DNA of 64,000 nucleotides, taken from JABMMZ01 sp040386935. Its GTDB lineage: Bacteria > Bacteroidota > Bacteroidia > NS11-12g > UBA955. Of the stretch, positions 25,656 to 34,173 are shown in pieces; within the stretch, counting starts at the first letter, position 1; each line of letters begins with the position of its first letter. Where the stretch lies: contig JAZKEQ010000005.1 of NCBI GenBank assembly GCA_040386935.1, positions 62,001 to 126,000 on the forward strand. Reading direction: 5' to 3'. Both the position numbers and the translations under genes were made by a program. Below the pieces are notes generated by a model, which saw only the letters and a list, made by a program, of their open reading frames with translations, was not told where the DNA came from and made no database searches.

Positions 25656-26671
25656 TGACCAATCAAGGGCAATTGTTGTTCTCTGAGAATATCTATGCCG
25701 ACTTTCAGGAGTATTGTAAGCGGAATAATTACCAACACATTATTTTTCTTTGCGATGAAAATACCTCTAAGTATTGTGTGCGTTTTTTTGATGCTGTTAA
25801 TCTCATCACAATACCAGCAGGCGAACAGTATAAGAACAGCAATTCATATGCCTATATCGTTGAACAATTACTAAAATTTAAAACCGGTAAACAATCTCTA
25901 ATGGTCAATTTAGGCGGGGGAGTGGTAACAGATATCGGTGGTTATGCCGCATCTACTTTTATGCGAGGCATTCCTTTTGTCAATATTCCAACGACATTGG
26001 TAGGCATGGCCGATGCTGCCATTGGAGGTAAAACCGGTATCGACTTTAATTCATATAAAAATTATCTGGGGACATTTGCCCAACCTCAAAAGATATTCAT
26101 CTCAACGGTATTTCTGAAAACATTGCCCGAATTAGAAATGGTATGTGGTTATGCTGAAATAATCAAAACAGGTGTTATTGCCAATGCAGAACTATTTCAA
26201 TTGGTAGCAAACAATGCTGATATTGATCAGTTGATACAACTAACAGCAACGACTAAACTCAATATTATTGAAAAAGATTTCTATGATAAAGGCGAACGAC
26301 AACTGCTAAATTTTGGTCATACCTTAGGTCATGCTTTCGAAAGTTTTAGACTGAGTGCCGGTAATCCAATATTGCATGGCTTAGCAGTGGCCAAAGGGAT
26401 GTTGGCTGAATTGCGCATTGCTCAGGCATTGCAATTGATAGATGCAGTAACAGTGCAAATAATTACTGAAGTGATAGTGAACAAAACAGCACAACAGGAA
26501 TTCAGTATCATTGAATTTGAAGAACTCAAACCTTTTTTGTTTGCAGATAAGAAAAATGAAAATGGTACTATTCTATTATCATTACCAACCGGTATCGGCA
26601 GCGGTAGAATAAAAGTGCCGGCTGATTTGGCCCTCATTCAACACAGCTTGTTCAATGCTCAGAATTCCTGA
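25655..26671 (+). CDS. aroB: 3-dehydroquinate synthase
   Basis: 338 aa. The NAD-binding GGGVVTDIGGYAASTFMRGIP, PTTLVGMADAAIGGKTGID and metal-binding NFGHTLGHAFE motifs are all present. It converts DAHP to 3-dehydroquinate, step two of the shikimate pathway. It is followed by aroA with a 17-nt overlap, so the two are coupled; aroK lies elsewhere in the window at 45.8 kb. Confidence 0.96.
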   Translation: MTNQGQLLFSENIYADFQEYCKRNNYQHIIFLCDENTSKYCVRFFDAVNLITIPAGEQYKNSNSYAYIVEQLLKFKTGKQSLMVNLGGGVVTDIGGYAASTFMRGIPFVNIPTTLVGMADAAIGGKTGIDFNSYKNYLGTFAQPQKIFISTVFLKTLPELEMVCGYAEIIKTGVIANAELFQLVANNADIDQLIQLTATTKLNIIEKDFYDKGERQLLNFGHTLGHAFESFRLSAGNPILHGLAVAKGMLAELRIAQALQLIDAVTVQIITEVIVNKTAQQEFSIIEFEELKPFLFADKKNENGTILLSLPTGIGSGRIKVPADLALIQHSLFNAQNS

Positions 26672-27878
26672 AATATTACTGCCTGAAGTAAAAGGAACTG
26701 TGCAATTGCCTTCATCCAAAAGCATAAGCCATCGGTTAATGATCATTCGAGCATTAGCACCCCAACCTATTGAGCTTATAAATTTATCAGATAGCAACGA
26801 TACAGTCTTGCTGAGTAAAGCATTATTGCACACCAATGATACTGTAAATTTCGAAGATGCCGGTACACCCATGCGTTTTTTTTTAGCATATGCTGCACTT
26901 AAGAATCTACCGGTAACAATAACAGGTACAGACAAGCTTCAACAAAGACCCATTGCCCCATTAATCAATGCTCTCAGGCAATTAGGCGCAGTGATAGAAT
27001 CTATTGGTGGTAATGATCAGTTGCCTTTGCGTATTGTGAAAGGTGTTGACTTAAACGCTACAACGGTTACCATCGATAGTGGTATGAGCAGTCAGTTCAT
27101 CAGTGCGTTGTTGTTAATAGCCCCTTGTTTTACAAATGGACTAACCATTGTTCAGGAAGGTGCGATGAACTCAGAACCTTATATTACGATGACCATAACA
27201 GCCATGCAACAATGTGGGGTTAAGGTGAAAATAGTCAACAATGTTTACCATATTGAGAACGGGAATTATCAATTTACTCAGCCTATAGTAGTAGAGTCCG
27301 ACTGGAGTGCCGCTACTTTTTTATATGCCATTGCATCTGTTGCAAAAAATGCTGATATCTTTTTACCTCATCTGAAATTTCCTTCCATTCAGGGAGATAG
27401 TGCTGCTGTAGTTTTGTTTTCAAAATTAGGGGTTAACTCTACCTGGGATAAAGATGGTATAAGAATTCAATCAAATGATACTTGCGTTACTGAATTAGAA
27501 GTCGACTTTACAAATATTCCTGACATGTTTCCGGCAGTAATAGCTGTATGTGTCTTTAAAGGAATACCCTTGCGCTGTAAAGGAATCGCCAATCTCCCCC
27601 ACAAAGAAAGTAACCGCATTGCAGCCATGCAGGAAAATTTAATACAAGTAGGCGCACAGTTTCAAACCATTAGCGACAATGAGTTGTTAGTAAAGGTTGG
27701 AAACACACAAACCGGCACTTATACCTTTAAAAGCTTCAGCGATCACCGCATCATTATGGCTTGCAGTATATTTGCATTTAAACACACGATAACGATTGAC
27801 GATGAAACCCATGTTAAAAAATCTTTCCCCGCATATTGGGAGTGCTTGCAACAACTGGGTATCATCATTGAAAAATAA
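26655..27878 (+). CDS. aroA: 3-phosphoshikimate 1-carboxyvinyltransferase (EPSP synthase)
   Basis: 407 aa, slightly short for the family (~425). Key segments: LPSSKSISHRLMIIRAL (PEP/S3P-binding Lys-Ser and Arg), DAGTPMRFFLAYAA, TGTDKLQQRPIAPL and ANLPHKESNRIAAM, then KSFSDHRIIMACSIFA. It transfers the enolpyruvyl group of PEP to shikimate 3-phosphate. The start at 26655 (MLRIPEILLPEVKGTVQ) lies inside the end of aroB. mutS2 begins 9 nt later. Confidence 0.95.
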   Translation: MLRIPEILLPEVKGTVQLPSSKSISHRLMIIRALAPQPIELINLSDSNDTVLLSKALLHTNDTVNFEDAGTPMRFFLAYAALKNLPVTITGTDKLQQRPIAPLINALRQLGAVIESIGGNDQLPLRIVKGVDLNATTVTIDSGMSSQFISALLLIAPCFTNGLTIVQEGAMNSEPYITMTITAMQQCGVKVKIVNNVYHIENGNYQFTQPIVVESDWSAATFLYAIASVAKNADIFLPHLKFPSIQGDSAAVVLFSKLGVNSTWDKDGIRIQSNDTCVTELEVDFTNIPDMFPAVIAVCVFKGIPLRCKGIANLPHKESNRIAAMQENLIQVGAQFQTISDNELLVKVGNTQTGTYTFKSFSDHRIIMACSIFAFKHTITIDDETHVKKSFPAYWECLQQLGIIIEK

Positions 27879-27887
27879 TTTGACACC

Positions 27888-30326
27888 TTGAAATCTGAAC
27901 AGACCAACATCGCCTTATACCCTGTCAATATTGAAGAAAAACTTGGATTTGATAAAATTAAAGCCATTTTTATTCAAAATTGTAAAACTGATATCGGTAA
28001 AACATCGGTTGAAAAAATCGGCTTTATAGCCAATCGGAAAGCTATTCATACCAGCATTCGTCAGATTGCTGAAATTACAGTGCTGAGCGCTGCAGGACAT
28101 GTATTGCAATTACCTGAGAACCTCAACGACATTCTCAACGACCTTCAGAAACTTGATAAGGAAGGTATGTTGTTATATGAAGATGAATTGCAACAACTGT
28201 ATCTGGCGCTAAGTGCCATGCAGGCGAATTATGCTGCAATCAAAAAAATGGCAGAGGCAGTACCCGAACTCGACAAAACCGGCAAGCACTTATCAGAACT
28301 ATCACCGGCTATTAATTTGCTGAATAAAGTCATCGACAAGGAAGGTAAGCTGCGTCACGATGCATCACCGGAATTGTTGCGCATATCAAAAGAAATAACA
28401 GCCAAGGAAAAGGATGTACGCAAAATGCTCCTGTCGAAATACGACTATGCAAAAAAGAACGGTTGGGCTGGCGACACCGAAATTACCATTAGAAATGAGC
28501 GATTGGTAATTCCCATTATTGCCGAACACAAGAAAAAAATTCCGGGCTTTGTTCACGATGATTCGCAGAGCGGTAAATTCTTATACATTGAACCAATTGA
28601 ATGTTTCGAAGAGAACAATGCCTTGAAGGAATTGTCGTTCGAACGCAAAAAAGAAATTGAGCGCATTCTTAGACAGGTAACTGCAGATTTATCGCCTTAC
28701 AAGCAAAGCATCTGGCAACATGTGCAGCAAACCGTATTTTTAGATGTTACTTATGCCAAGGCTATTTTCTCATCGCGTATCAATGCAACAGAACCTTTAG
28801 AGGCCCATAAAAATGAGGACATTCGTTTGGTGAATGCCCGTCATCCACTGTTGTATTTGTTGTTGCAAAAAGACAATAAGCAATTGATGCCCCTTAATTT
28901 TCATGTAGATGAAGATTGCAATATGGTGGTAATATCCGGTCCTAATGCAGGTGGTAAAAGTATTGCACTAAAAACCATTGGTCTATTGCAATACATTTAC
29001 CAGTGCGGTTTGCCTGTTCCTGTAGATGTGGGTAGTCGTTTGCCGGTATACAATCATTTGTTCATTGATATTGGCGACAATCAGTCCATTGAAAATAATC
29101 TGAGCTCCTACAGCAGTCACCTTATGAACATGAAATACTTTATGCAGGGAGCTGATGCGCATACATTGTATCTCATTGATGAGTTAGGGAATGGTACCGA
29201 TCCCTCCATAGGAAGCACCATTGCTCAAGCCATTTTAGAGCATTTGCTGAAGAGTAATGCTTTCGGTGTGGTAACGACTCACTTTGGCAATTTAAAAGCT
29301 TGGGCAGGCAATACACCAGGTGTACAGAACGCGCGAATGGTATATGATGTAGCCAAATTAGAACCACTCTTTAAATTGGAGCTGGGTAAGCCCGGTAGTT
29401 CATTTGCATTAGAAGTAGCAGGAAAAGTAGGTGTGCCTAAACAAATCATTGATAGGGCAAAAAAAATCAACCAATGGAAACAGCACATTGATTTGGAAGA
29501 ATTGCTTGCAGAGAATGAGAAGAATAAACTTGCACTAGCCGATGCCAACAAGCGCATGACTGAACGCGAAACAAAACTCGAAAAGCTGATAGACGATTAC
29601 ACTGAATTGAAAGATGGTTTGGCGCAAAACAAACAAAAGATCCTCAACGAAGCCAAACTAAAAGCCGGTGAGATTGTCACTAACGCCAATCAGAAAATAG
29701 AAAAGACCATAAAGGATATTCAACAGAGCAAAGCCGATAAGGAAAAAACCAAAACGGTGCGCAAAGAGTTGGAAACCTTTAAGGAAGGGTTGAAAGTTGA
29801 TGCACCTAAAAAAGCTAATCCGCAACCTGTTCAGGAAATCAAGCCATCACAACCACCTGTTAAAGTTTTACCATTAAAAGAAGGCGATATGGTGAAGCAA
29901 AACGATAACAATGTGACAGGCGAAATATTGACCGTTAAAGGAAATAAGGCCCATGTACTGTTTGGTATTATGAAAATGTGGGTACCACTTGATGAACTGC
30001 AACGCACCACTCGCACAGCCGATAAAAAAGCCAGCAAACAAATGGCGGTATTCAATGCCCGCTTATACGACAAGCAAACCAACTTTAGCATCGAGCTCGA
30101 CTTGCGTGGTGTAAGAGGAGAGGAGGCAATGCTTAAATTGGAGCAATGGTTGGAGGATGCACATCTGTTAGGTCATGGTAATTTGAAGATCGTACACGGA
30201 CGCGGCTTTGGCATATTGCGCAAGCTCATCCACGAACATCTAAAGAAAACCACCTTTGTAAAACACTACGAACATGAGAGTGAACAGTTGGGTGGCGATG
30301 GTGTAACATTGATTAGGTTGAAGTGA
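27888..30326 (+). CDS. mutS2: Endonuclease MutS2 (MutS-like ATPase with Smr domain)
   Basis: 812 aa. Plan: core/lever helices (1-330), MutS ATPase with Walker A GPNAGGKSIALKTIG, Walker B LYLIDELGNGTDP and ABC-like STIAQAILEHLL, a coiled-coil region (about 530-640), a KOW-like segment (VTGEILTVKGNKAHVLFG), and a C-terminal Smr nuclease domain (LDLRGVRGEEAMLKLEQWL ... KIVHGRGFGILRKLIHEHL). The MutS1 mismatch-recognition domain is absent, as expected. MutS2 acts in ribosome-collision rescue or against recombination intermediates in other bacteria. Translation appears to begin at TTG 27888. Last gene of the directon; the repeat cluster starts 6 nt downstream. Confidence 0.94.
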   Translation: MKSEQTNIALYPVNIEEKLGFDKIKAIFIQNCKTDIGKTSVEKIGFIANRKAIHTSIRQIAEITVLSAAGHVLQLPENLNDILNDLQKLDKEGMLLYEDELQQLYLALSAMQANYAAIKKMAEAVPELDKTGKHLSELSPAINLLNKVIDKEGKLRHDASPELLRISKEITAKEKDVRKMLLSKYDYAKKNGWAGDTEITIRNERLVIPIIAEHKKKIPGFVHDDSQSGKFLYIEPIECFEENNALKELSFERKKEIERILRQVTADLSPYKQSIWQHVQQTVFLDVTYAKAIFSSRINATEPLEAHKNEDIRLVNARHPLLYLLLQKDNKQLMPLNFHVDEDCNMVVISGPNAGGKSIALKTIGLLQYIYQCGLPVPVDVGSRLPVYNHLFIDIGDNQSIENNLSSYSSHLMNMKYFMQGADAHTLYLIDELGNGTDPSIGSTIAQAILEHLLKSNAFGVVTTHFGNLKAWAGNTPGVQNARMVYDVAKLEPLFKLELGKPGSSFALEVAGKVGVPKQIIDRAKKINQWKQHIDLEELLAENEKNKLALADANKRMTERETKLEKLIDDYTELKDGLAQNKQKILNEAKLKAGEIVTNANQKIEKTIKDIQQSKADKEKTKTVRKELETFKEGLKVDAPKKANPQPVQEIKPSQPPVKVLPLKEGDMVKQNDNNVTGEILTVKGNKAHVLFGIMKMWVPLDELQRTTRTADKKASKQMAVFNARLYDKQTNFSIELDLRGVRGEEAMLKLEQWLEDAHLLGHGNLKIVHGRGFGILRKLIHEHLKKTTFVKHYEHESEQLGGDGVTLIRLK

Positions 30327-30331
30327 TTAGA

Positions 30332-30727
30332 TAACCACAGTGACTGCAGAGAAAATACAATGCATCGACTGCCGATATTTTATTCAAAAGCAAAATCTTC
30401 ATTCATGCACTATCCCTTTGTGCCCTCTGTGTTAAAATAGTAGCATAACCACAGAGACCGCAGAGAAAATACAGCGCAGAGGACACGGAGAGTTTATTCA
30501 AAAGAAATAAAATCTTCACCTCAAACTAAAATTCTTCAGTACCCTTTGTAGTAAAAAATTAACGTTATCATTGCTTTGGCTGAAGATATTTCATAAAAAT
30601 AATAATCTACATTGATGCTCAAATCCCTCTGTGTTAAAATAGGAGCATAACCACAGAGACCGCAGAGAAAACACAGCGCAGAGGACACGGAGAGTTTATT
30701 CAAAAGAAATAAAATCTTCACCTCAAA
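30332..30727. repeat. Cluster of short intergenic repeats with ACCACAGAG-type inverted ends (left part)
   Basis: At least three copies begin TAACCACAG at 30332, 30446 and 30648 and, where complete, close with the inverted end CTCTGTG(T/G)TA, for example 30332-30434. The interiors share TTATTCAAAAG and AAAATCTTCA. The 80-bp segments starting 30443 and 30645 are almost identical (one difference seen). An isolated right-end fragment lies near 30620-30636. There is no coding frame and no transposase; the elements look like palindromic intergenic or MITE-like repeats. Similar CACAGAG repeats occur between genes in other bacteria, as far as I recall. Confidence 0.8.
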
Positions 30728-30827
30728 NNNNNNNNNNNNNNNNNNNNNNNNNNNNNNNNNNNNNNNNNNNNNNNNNNNNNNNNNNNNNNNNNNNNNNNNN
30801 NNNNNNNNNNNNNNNNNNNNNNNNNNN
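30728..30827. other. Assembly gap (100 N)
   Basis: Exactly 100 unknown bases inside the repeat cluster, the usual placeholder for a scaffold join of unknown length. The repeats on both sides probably caused the break, so copy number here is not known. Confidence 0.98.
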
Positions 30828-31089
30828 TTCCCCTCAGTGCCCTCTGTGGTAAAAAAAGTAACATTATCAATGCATCGACTGCATATTTTATTCAAAAGAA
30901 AAATTTTCATTGATACTCAAATCCCTCTGTGCTCTTTGTGTGTTTCCCCTCAGTGCCCTCTGTGGTAAAAAAAGTAACATTATCAATGCATCGACTGCAT
31001 ATTTTATTCAAAAGAAAAATCTTCATTGATACTCAAATCCCTCTGTGCTCTTTGTGTGCTTCCCCTCAGTGTCCTCTGTGGTAAAAAAG
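30828..31089. repeat. 116-bp tandem repeat, 2.25 copies seen
   Basis: TTCCCCTCAGTG starts at 30828, 30944 and 31060: an exact 116-bp period with only a few substitutions. Each unit holds CCTCTGTGGTAAAA, CAATGCATCGACTGCATA and CCCTCTGTGCTCTTTGTG, i.e. the right ends and interior of the same repeat family as 30332-30727. The third copy is cut after about 30 bp next to the DUF2200 stop codon. The left boundary is hidden by the gap. Confidence 0.9.
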
Positions 31090-31099
31090 CCGTGCCGTA

Positions 31100-31453
31100 C
31101 TATTGTCTTAAGATTTTCTCCATCTTTCTACCTTTAGCCAATTCATCTACCAGTTTGTCTAAGTATCTAGCCTTTTGGGTAAGTGGGTTAGTTAATTCCT
31201 CCACTCGATAACCGCAGATAACACCTGTAATGAGTTTGGCGTTAGGATTTAGTTTTGCAGTTTTAAAAAATTCTTCAAAAGTTGATTTTTTAGCAATTTG
31301 TTCCTGCAGTTGTTTGTTGTCATAACCCGTCAGCCATTCAATTACCTGATTCAATTCTTCTTTGGTCCTGCCTTTCTTTTCAATTTTTATTAAATAGAGC
31401 GGATACACCGTTGCGAATGTCATCTCCGCTATGCGTTCATCGTGTGACTTCAT
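31100..31453 (-). CDS. DUF2200 domain-containing protein
   Basis: 117 aa, the usual size. MTFATVYPLYLIKIEKKGRTKEELNQVIEWLTGY is the DUF2200 signature; GVICGYRVEELTNPLTQKARYLDKLVDELAKG completes the single domain. The family is scattered among bacteria and has no known function; there are no membrane segments, so it is cytosolic. It is flanked on both sides by ACCACAGAG repeats and its stop lies about 10 bp from the last tandem-repeat copy, which suggests it arrived with, or is merely an island within, the repeat cluster. No -7 box was found upstream. Confidence 0.85.
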   Translation of the reverse strand: MKSHDERIAEMTFATVYPLYLIKIEKKGRTKEELNQVIEWLTGYDNKQLQEQIAKKSTFEEFFKTAKLNPNAKLITGVICGYRVEELTNPLTQKARYLDKLVDELAKGRKMEKILRQ

Positions 31454-31544
31454 GATTTGTTAGATTAAGGTAAAATAAAAAGCGTTTATAGAAATAATTG
31501 CCCGGCTTTTACCAATACAAAAATAAAGAAATATAATATATCTC

Positions 31545-31584
31545 CATGCCCTCTGTGTGGTTCTAACTCTATGCTCTCTGAGGT
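31545..31584. repeat. Right-end fragment of the ACCACAGAG repeat
   Basis: GCCCTCTGTGTGGTT and CTCTCTGAGGTAAAA resemble the right end of the repeats at 30.3-31.1 kb, without a matching left end next to it. Confidence 0.55.
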
Positions 31585-31598
31585 AAAAATGAAACATA

Positions 31599-31783
31599 AC
31601 CACAGAGACCGCAAAGGAAATACATCACTGAGAACACAGAGAGTTAATTCAAAGCGACAAAATAATCTTTCAAATTAAACCTTTGAATATTTTAAGTATA
31701 AAAGGATAAAGATTGATAATGGATATAATTCTTAAACATATTGCAATCCCTCCGTGTTCTCTGTGTGCTTCCATCTCTGTGGT
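31599..31783. repeat. Full-length ACCACAGAG repeat element (185 bp)
   Basis: It begins ACCACAGAGACCGCAAAGG and ends CTCTGTGTGCTTCCATCTCTGTGGT; the ends are imperfect inverted repeats over roughly 40 bp. The AT-rich interior has no coding frame. It is the clearest two-ended copy and fills most of the 366-bp gene-free stretch 31454-31819. In RNA it could fold into one long hairpin, so it may also act as a terminator or mRNA boundary. Confidence 0.7.
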
Positions 31784-31819
31784 AAAGACCACCCAGTCAA
31801 ATGTCATTCATTCTAAAAA

Positions 31820-33115
31820 TTATTTGATTAATGAATCATTGTACTCATTAAGTTCCACTGACTTTTCGAAATATAATTTTGCTTGATCTTCATTGCCCAT
31901 TTTTAAGTGGGTATGCCCGAGATAGAAATTGATTAATTCTGTCTTAGGGTTTAATAATAGAGCTTTTTCAAAGTAATCAAGTGCTTTTGTGAAATTTTCA
32001 ACCTTTAAATAATAGGCTCCCATATTCCTAATCATTGTATAATTTTGAGGATCCATTTGAAAGGCACTATGGATATCTGTAAAGGCATTTTCAATATTGC
32101 CAAGCTGAAGATTACAATAGCCCCTGTCTGTAAAAGAAATAGGCCAGTAATGGTCGATTTCAATTGCCTTGGTTAATTGTATTATAGCTTCATCATATTT
32201 TTTTTGCTGAATGAGAGAGTAGCCAATAGTATTGTAAGAATACCTGTCTTTTGGAATTTTTTTAAGGCGTAGATAGGCAGCTTCTATAACAGCATCGTGA
32301 TTTCCTTTTAAAAGGTTATTCTCTATTTTACAGGTTATATCATAAATTATTTCACTTTCTGCTAAGCGATCCTCAGTTAATTCTGTGTCATCTGTGTTGA
32401 TTAAAAATTCACAATCCTGCCTGAACAAGAATTTAGTGTTATCGTTAAGAAAATCTATATAGTTGCGGTAGTCCCTACCTGTAATATAGCATATCAGTGC
32501 ACTACTATAGCTGATGACAGGTTCTGAAAGATAACCAATACGTTTAACCCAATAAGATCCTTTACTTTCACAAGTGTTGGCTATAAAAATTCCAAATCCA
32601 AAATAAATAGAGGCGAGATCAGTGATGGCCTCCAAGTTTAAGTCTTGTTGAGTTATATATTCACCACCAATCAATTTAACTTGGACCAGTTCATGGACAA
32701 TAACAGCAACTAATAGTTCTGGATCTTTTAAATTTGATTTGGCTAATTGGATTTGAAATTGCTTTTCATTTCTTGAGTCTAGTACAACAATTTCACTTAC
32801 TTCTTCATGTATCGTTCCTAGAGGCATCCAATTTGTCCATTGTTTTGAAAAAATATCGTCAAAAAACTTTACAATAATTGTATTTGAATCTACTTCCAGG
32901 TGTTTGCAAAGTTTCTCAAATAATTTTTGAAATTGTTCAAGGTCATTCAAGTCAGAATAAGGAAATTGTTTTGGGGTTGGTAAAATAAAAGGCAATTTTT
33001 TTAAACCGTCCATTCCAAATGATTCAATGAGCCAAATCATCACTTGTTCAACCCATTCTTTATCTTCAGGGGTAACAGTAGGTTTATCTGATTTATTTTT
33101 GAATAGACCGAACAT
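31820..33115 (-). CDS. TPR protein with degenerate zinc-peptidase-like N-terminal domain
   Basis: 431 aa. Residues about 1-230 form a globular domain containing VIVHELVQVKLIG at 139-149 followed by LEAITDL, i.e. H141-E142-x-x-Q145 with E162 and D166. That spacing resembles a gluzincin HExxH...E site, but the second His is Gln. Residues about 265-425 hold four to five TPR units (YNTIGYSLIQQKKYDEAIIQLTKAIEIDH, FTDRGYCNLQLGNIENAF, YYLKVENFTKALDYFEKALLLNPK). No signal peptide, so it is likely cytosolic. Function unknown; if the metal site is lost it may be a binding protein. It has its own -7 box (TACATTTG) 10 nt upstream of the ATG. Confidence 0.75.
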   Translation of the reverse strand: MFGLFKNKSDKPTVTPEDKEWVEQVMIWLIESFGMDGLKKLPFILPTPKQFPYSDLNDLEQFQKLFEKLCKHLEVDSNTIIVKFFDDIFSKQWTNWMPLGTIHEEVSEIVVLDSRNEKQFQIQLAKSNLKDPELLVAVIVHELVQVKLIGGEYITQQDLNLEAITDLASIYFGFGIFIANTCESKGSYWVKRIGYLSEPVISYSSALICYITGRDYRNYIDFLNDNTKFLFRQDCEFLINTDDTELTEDRLAESEIIYDITCKIENNLLKGNHDAVIEAAYLRLKKIPKDRYSYNTIGYSLIQQKKYDEAIIQLTKAIEIDHYWPISFTDRGYCNLQLGNIENAFTDIHSAFQMDPQNYTMIRNMGAYYLKVENFTKALDYFEKALLLNPKTELINFYLGHTHLKMGNEDQAKLYFEKSVELNEYNDSLIK

Positions 33116-33125
33116 ATTGTTTTTT

Positions 33126-33133
33126 CAAATGTA
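33126..33133 (-). promoter_or_regulatory. -7 promoter element for the TPR/peptidase-like gene
   Basis: Plus-strand CAAATGTA reads TACATTTG on the minus strand, 10 nt before the ATG at 33115. Confidence 0.6.
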
Positions 33134-33163
33134 TTGATTGCAATTTAGAACTGCAAATACAAA

Positions 33164-33197
33164 TAAAAAAGGCACAACCTTTTACAGTTGCACCTTT
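33164..33197 (-). terminator. Intrinsic terminator after the tandem SRPBCC gene
   Basis: On the minus strand GGTGCAAC, loop TGTAAAAG, GTTGTGCC followed by six T forms an 8-bp RNA stem with two G·U pairs. It sits about 35 nt past the stop at 33232. Confidence 0.65.
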
Positions 33198-33231
33198 CCT
33201 ATATTATGTAGTAGAGAGCAATTATGGGTAT

Positions 33232-34146
33232 TTACCCAAATACATTCACACCTTTACCTGTGTTTATAAAGCTGAATAAACTTTCCTGAACAAGCTGACC
33301 CCAGGCCCATGAACAATCCCCATAACATTGGAACTGCGGCACTAAGCCATTGTGGGTGAAGCACACTTGTGTTTGATTGTTGACTTCACTTATTTCGAAA
33401 ATAATTTTTGTACCGGTCCATTCGCTTTTGTCATCAAATGAACTCAAGTTACTATCGGTTACCAGCCATACAATTTTTTCATTAGTTACTAATTCTATTA
33501 CTTGTTGTTTTGAATAATGGATATCATTCATGCGATAAGAAAATTCATCATTCAATTGTGTTGAATTGCCGATAATTTCACCTTGCCACCAGCCACTGAT
33601 ATTATTGATGGCATTGAATACTTCAGTCGCAGTTTTGTCAACTGTAATTGATGTTGTAAAATTAGTAGCTGTCAGTTTTTTTTCATTTTCTGTTCTTGGT
33701 GAGCCATTCGCATTCGGCATGCCCTTACCTGTTGCAATAAGGCTGTAAAGGCTATTATGCAGGTAGTTGCTCCAGGCATCTTTGCAAATGTTGAAACACT
33801 CATACTCGGGTACTAAACCTTTGTGAACGAAATGCACCTGGGTTTTGTTGTCGCTTTCTGAAATTTCAAAGTGAACAGTTGTGCCGGTCCATTCAGTTTC
33901 ATCTTCTGTAAACTTAAAGTAGTTTTCCAATATTTTCCATACCACTCTTTTGTTGGGTATTACTTCTATCAGCTGAACTTTACAGCGGTGAACATCCTCG
34001 AAATGGTATTCAAAAATATCGTTAATTTTTGCAGTGCCGCCTTCTATTTCCTCCGACCACCATCCGCGTACATTTGTTATGGCATTAAAGGTAGCTTCCG
34101 GTGATTGGTCGACTGTGATGCTGGTACTAAAATCTGTTGTCGTCAT
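33232..34146 (-). CDS. Tandem AHSA1/SRPBCC-domain protein (two fused copies)
   Basis: 304 aa made of two homologous SRPBCC (Bet v 1-like, Aha1 C-terminal-like) domains. The first is about 1-143 (FSTSITVDQSPEATFNAITN ... GWWSEEI) and the second about 163-300 (FTTSITVDKTATEVFNAINN ... GWWQGEI), joined by a polar linker. Both halves keep the EWTGT, FEIS, HxGLVP and GKG landmarks. These domains bind hydrophobic ligands or act in stress responses; single-domain versions are common in Bacteroidota and no catalytic function is assured. It follows the DinB-like gene after 27 nt and is probably co-transcribed. Confidence 0.85.
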   Translation of the reverse strand: MTTTDFSTSITVDQSPEATFNAITNVRGWWSEEIEGGTAKINDIFEYHFEDVHRCKVQLIEVIPNKRVVWKILENYFKFTEDETEWTGTTVHFEISESDNKTQVHFVHKGLVPEYECFNICKDAWSNYLHNSLYSLIATGKGMPNANGSPRTENEKKLTATNFTTSITVDKTATEVFNAINNISGWWQGEIIGNSTQLNDEFSYRMNDIHYSKQQVIELVTNEKIVWLVTDSNLSSFDDKSEWTGTKIIFEISEVNNQTQVCFTHNGLVPQFQCYGDCSWAWGQLVQESLFSFINTGKGVNVFG

Positions 34147-34173
34147 ACTGTTTTTTGTTTAATTTGGAAAATA

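Noticed and set aside
30536..30910. Minus-strand open frame across the N gap
   Set aside because: It runs through unknown bases and repeat sequence; the visible residues are only repeat translations.
30332..31089. CRISPR-like array
   Set aside because: The repeats are long (about 80-116 bp) and tandem or palindromic, without 24-40 bp direct repeats separated by unique spacers, and no cas gene is present.
31026..31211. Plus-strand small open frame ending inside DUF2200
   Set aside because: It overlaps the tandem repeat and the antisense strand of the DUF2200 gene and shows no domain.
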